A DNA stretch of 8,272 bases from Xanthobacteraceae bacterium (GTDB taxonomy: Bacteria > Pseudomonadota > Alphaproteobacteria > Rhizobiales > Xanthobacteraceae), in NCBI GenBank assembly GCA_030648135.1, contig JAUSIF010000339.1, positions 1 through 8,272 of the forward strand, read 5' to 3'. Under the pieces are notes generated by a model that made no database searches, was not told the DNA's origin, and was given only the letters and a program-made list of their open reading frames with translations. Numbering within the stretch: the first letter of the stretch is position 1; every line of letters begins with the position of its first letter. Positions 5,594-8,272 of the stretch are shown one piece after another. The position numbers were made by a program, and so were the translations under genes.

Positions 5594-8272
5594 CAAACGC
5601 AAGGCACGGTAGGTTCCGTTCCTACTGGAAAAGGCGCGGGGTTCACCGGCTACAATTTTGTGGCTCCTGGGACGGCTGGCTATCCGTTTGTAAGCAACGG
5701 AGCTTTAACAGCGCCATCGTTTCAGATCCTCCCTCTTGCGGGCGGCGGCCTTGGCGGCTCGCAGGCGGCGGCGACGGCAAATCAAGTGCCCGTATTTCCA
5801 GGTTCGGGCGGTGCAGCGGTTCCAACCGTTATTGCGGCTTATAGCGTCAACGGTCCCGGATGCCTAGCCGCATCAAACGGAACAACGAACGATGCCGCAG
5901 CCGTGGCCGCGTGCAACACACTCGGGTCGTTCAGTTTTAATACAGGGACCACTCGAATTGCGTCTGTCACAACGCTAACAAGCGGTGTTCATGTAAATCC
6001 CGGCGCTCTCATCCTTGTCGATGGGGTGACGCTCACAATCAACGGACCATTCGACGCGCAGCCAACGGCGGTGTTCACGTTCGCCAACGGCGGAAATGTT
6101 GTATTTGGATCGGCGTCAACCCCCGTCGCTTACTCCGAGTGGTGGGGGGCAAAGAATGACGGCGTTGTGCAGAGTGCGACCGCCATTAATGCCGCCCTAC
6201 AGGCCCACCTGAATGTTCGGCTTCTTTCCGGCACATATCTGACAACGGCCGCATTGCTTCTCAACCGGAACAACGAAACACTCTGCGGCGCTGGAAAGCA
6301 ACAGACTACGATCAATATCGACTCGGCCACGCTCGACGCTATCCAAATTCAAGGCTTCGGTCACGGCACAGTTAACGGCGTCTATAACGTCAAGGTCTGC
6401 AATCTTCAAACCAATCGACTGCAAACGCCGACGACGCCAGCCAACACTTACACGGGAAACCCCACTGGTGCCGCTGGCATCCGGGTTTCGGAAGCTGTGT
6501 ATCCGGTTGTCGACAATGTGTTCTTGGTAGGTGATTTTATCGGCGTCTATCTCGGGGAAACCGTCAATCTTTATTCAACCAGGGTGGAAGCAGTTCGATC
6601 CGCTGGCGTAGGTGGTGATCGTTTCTATGGCTGGTACATCGACGGGTTTACTACTGCGGCTGGGGCGATAAGCCCTAACGCTTCGACGCGCATTGAAGAT
6701 AGTGTTGTGGGGGGCGGGGGCTTCGCCGGAACGAGTGTCGGCTTTTACATGAACGGTTCGTTCGCCGATCAATACTTGCTGCGACCGGAAACTTCTAGTG
6801 TTACAATCGGCATTGAATTGATTGGCCCTACCGGGCAAGGCCAGCCGGAAGATCGGCGCACAATCGACGTTCAAATCATTCAACCTATAATAGACGGCAT
6901 CCCATCGAGCGGCGCTGGCATCTATACATCGTCCGTTCCTGATTACGGTGCTATCACGGTTATTGGCGGATATGGTGCGCTCGGAGCCGCGTCTGCCGGA
7001 AACGTGTTGTTCGCAGAATCCACGCGCGGACTTTCCATCGGAGGCGGATTTCAGTTCATCGGTTGGCCGTCCAATACAGGTGGCTGTGCCAACATTACGT
7101 CAACATCAAACCAAATAAACATTGATGCCATTTGGCAAGATTGCGTCGTTCCGGTAGCGATAAACGCATCAAGCAACGTTTCCATTAAGGGTTCGATCTA
7201 CAACAAATCGCAAGCAACCGGATTGACTGCCGTCAGCATTATCGGCGGTACAAACAATCTGATTGATGTAGGTATTGACGGTGCCGCTGCCGGTCAGTTT
7301 GCAAACGGCGTTTTGTTAGACGGCACGACAAGCCTGAACGAAGTACGCGCGTCACGGATAGTCGCGACTAAAATTACAAAACCTGTCAGCAATAATGGCA
7401 CGTCGATTACAAATGATGGCCGGTTCGGGACCACCAACTTAGCTTCTGGTCTTGGTGTGGTGAACGTGGCTGGCGGTGGAACAGGTCTATCGTTATTTAC
7501 ACAGGGCGGTATTCCATGGGCTAGTGCGACTGACGCATTATCTTCGACGGCGTTACTTGCAGCTAATGCCCTGATGATCGGCGGGGGTACCGGAGCCGCT
7601 CCATCAACTGCAACGACTGGAACCGGCGTTTTGACGGCTCTCGGCGTCAATGTTGGATCGGATGGAGCGTTTGTTGTTGGTGGCGGCGCACTCGGAACGC
7701 CATCCTCAGGAACGCTTACCAACGCAACAGGACTTCCTGCGGCTGGCCTCGTCGCATCTGCCCGACAATTTGCCGCACAAGGATTCACGACAAGCGGCAC
7801 ATTCACCACTCCATCAGGCTCCAGCACTTCCACGGTTTATAAATTCCGAATGTGCGGTGGTGGTGCCGGTAGTGGTGGGACCAACGGAACAACCTCGGCT
7901 TCCGGCGGCGGCGGCGGTGGCGAATATGTTGAGGGATACTTTTCCGGCATTGCCGCAAGCACTGGCTTAACAATAACGATTGGTGCCGGTGGAACGGCTG
8001 GAGATAATACTGGCGGAAACGGTGGTGATGGTGGGACTACGACCATAGGAACTGTCGCTGTTACCGCTATCGGTGGGGCGCATTCAAATGGAGTAACGAC
8101 AGGTACGCCGTCGGCTGGAGGAATTGGAGGCACTGGCGGGGCTGCTGGGTCTGCTACCGTCACTTTACGTATGGCTGGCGGGTTAGGTGGCCCTGGATTA
8201 TCTGGCCCATTGATCGGCGGCTTTGGTGGGAGTTCTCCATTCGGTTCAGGAGGAAATGGTGCGGCGGCATTC
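5528..8272 (+). CDS. Beta-helix tailspike/tail-fibre adhesin with signal-peptide-like N-terminus, 3'-truncated
   Basis: From ATG 5528 the frame runs to the right edge with no stop (915 codons), so the C-terminus is missing. Residues 1-22 look like a Sec signal peptide: Arg, His and Lys in the first six residues, a hydrophobic core (LLIAATVALSV), then 'SPSFA' before Gln23. Residues 48-100 carry fibre repeats ('GYPFVSNGALTAPSFQ', 'ANQVPVFPGSGGAAVP'). Residues 204-224 contain 'EWWGAKNDG' followed by 'ATAINAAL', the signature that opens pectate-lyase-like right-handed beta-helices in phage tailspikes. The following ~400 residues have the Ile/Val/Asn/Gly-rich strand-turn pattern of such a helix. 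Residues 649-737 are again fibre repeats ('GGGTG', 'ALGTPSSGTLTNATGLP'). Residues 777-915 are extremely Gly-rich. Role: host receptor recognition and possibly glycan cleavage; no catalytic residues can be assigned by eye. It follows the ejection genes as T7 gene 17 and P22 gene 9 do. An exported, phage-derived surface protein is the alternative raised by the signal peptide. Confidence 0.85.
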   Translation, partial: MRFFHKLLIAATVALSVSPSFAQTQGTVGSVPTGKGAGFTGYNFVAPGTAGYPFVSNGALTAPSFQILPLAGGGLGGSQAAATANQVPVFPGSGGAAVPTVIAAYSVNGPGCLAASNGTTNDAAAVAACNTLGSFSFNTGTTRIASVTTLTSGVHVNPGALILVDGVTLTINGPFDAQPTAVFTFANGGNVVFGSASTPVAYSEWWGAKNDGVVQSATAINAALQAHLNVRLLSGTYLTTAALLLNRNNETLCGAGKQQTTINIDSATLDAIQIQGFGHGTVNGVYNVKVCNLQTNRLQTPTTPANTYTGNPTGAAGIRVSEAVYPVVDNVFLVGDFIGVYLGETVNLYSTRVEAVRSAGVGGDRFYGWYIDGFTTAAGAISPNASTRIEDSVVGGGGFAGTSVGFYMNGSFADQYLLRPETSSVTIGIELIGPTGQGQPEDRRTIDVQIIQPIIDGIPSSGAGIYTSSVPDYGAITVIGGYGALGAASAGNVLFAESTRGLSIGGGFQFIGWPSNTGGCANITSTSNQINIDAIWQDCVVPVAINASSNVSIKGSIYNKSQATGLTAVSIIGGTNNLIDVGIDGAAAGQFANGVLLDGTTSLNEVRASRIVATKITKPVSNNGTSITNDGRFGTTNLASGLGVVNVAGGGTGLSLFTQGGIPWASATDALSSTALLAANALMIGGGTGAAPSTATTGTGVLTALGVNVGSDGAFVVGGGALGTPSSGTLTNATGLPAAGLVASARQFAAQGFTTSGTFTTPSGSSTSTVYKFRMCGGGAGSGGTNGTTSASGGGGGGEYVEGYFSGIAASTGLTITIGAGGTAGDNTGGNGGDGGTTTIGTVAVTAIGGAHSNGVTTGTPSAGGIGGTGGAAGSATVTLRMAGGLGGPGLSGPLIGGFGGSSPFGSGGNGAAAF
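5669..5827 (+). repeat. N-terminal fibre repeat modules (protein level)
   Basis: Residues 48-100 comprise 'GTAGYPFVSNGALTAPSFQ', then a Gly-Gly-rich turn and 'ATANQVPVFPGSGGAAVP'. These match the style of short modules found many times in phage fibre shafts. The same kind of unit recurs at residues 649-737 after the beta-helix, although DNA identity between the two copies is low. Confidence 0.55.
7472..7738 (+). repeat. C-terminal fibre repeat modules (protein level)
   Basis: Residues 649-737 include 'GGGTGLSLFTQGGIPWAS', 'LAANALMIGGGTGAAPS', 'GTGVLTALGVNVGS' and 'GALGTPSSGTLTNATGLP'. These are standard tail-fibre shaft motifs that I recognise from prophages of Proteobacteria, and they link the beta-helix to the Gly-rich tip. 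Confidence 0.65.
7856..8272 (+). other. Glycine-rich C-terminal domain of the tailspike, incomplete
   Basis: Residues 777-915 contain many GGxGG and GGGG runs interspersed with Ser, Thr, Asn and Ala. They follow a short beta segment ('GFTTSGTFTTPSG', 'TVYKFRMCGGG') that resembles the entry to phage-fibre glycine-rich domains, where a strand ending in CGGG or WGGG starts the Gly-rich fold. The region is cut by the window edge, so the distal tip cannot be described. Confidence 0.6.

Noticed and set aside
5404..5844. 146-aa plus-strand ORF overlapping the spike start
   Set aside because: It is in a different frame from the spike, has no signal or domain, and conflicts with the well-supported start at 5528 and its Shine-Dalgarno.
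7294..8163. Pro/Val-rich minus-strand ORFs (179 and 108 aa)
   Set aside because: Pro-rich readings are the expected reverse complement of Gly codons in the spike's Gly-rich region and do not indicate real genes.
5528..8272. Possible diversity-generating retroelement target in the spike
   Set aside because: No reverse transcriptase, template repeat or recognisable variable-repeat/IMH element is in the window, and the gene's 3' end, where a variable region would lie, is missing.

Overview
The window is part of the late structural region of a short-tailed (podovirus-like) phage or prophage. It holds the DNA-ejection (internal virion) module followed by a receptor-binding tailspike or tail-fibre gene. 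Nothing in it is bacterial housekeeping. The high G+C of the first 5.2 kb, and the style of the fibre repeats (SNGA..PSFQ, ANxVPVFPGSGGAAVP, GTGVLTALGVNVG, ALGTPSSGTLTNATGLP), suggest a proteobacterial host, with Alphaproteobacteria/Rhizobiales-like as my best guess. The host is inferred and not proven. No integrase, att site, tRNA or host flank is present, so prophage and free phage cannot be told apart.

Layout: (1) 2-733 (+), the 3' part of a small ejection/DNA-transfer-type protein, cut by the left edge. (2) 727-2787 (+), a 686-aa virion protein with an embedded lytic-transglycosylase-like domain. (3) 2784-5186 (+), an 800-aa hydrophobic/helical ejection protein. These three genes overlap head to tail (7 nt, then 4 nt) and form one translationally coupled unit. 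(4) 5190-5486 (-), a small membrane protein with three predicted transmembrane segments, convergent with the ejection genes and ending 3 nt from them. (5) 5528-8272 (+), a reading frame open to the right edge (915 codons, no stop). It encodes a secretion-signal-like N-terminus, a pectate-lyase-like beta-helix, fibre repeat modules and a glycine-rich C-terminal region.

How they fit together: the gene order (small ejection protein, middle ejection protein, large ejection protein, tailspike) parallels T7 genes 14-15-16-17 and P22 genes 7-20-16-9. The spike would recognise or degrade surface glycan, the transglycosylase domain would open the peptidoglycan, and the three ejection proteins would form the conduit for DNA across the envelope. 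In P22 the slot between the last ejection gene and the tailspike holds the immI region, including sieA, a membrane protein for superinfection exclusion. The minus-strand membrane gene here occupies the same slot in the opposite orientation to the late genes. It is the most interesting candidate in the window for an undescribed system.

Base composition falls clearly on passing from the ejection genes into the spike gene, as expected for a mosaic, horizontally exchanged receptor-binding module. No tRNA, CRISPR array, insertion sequence or convincing intrinsic terminator was seen.
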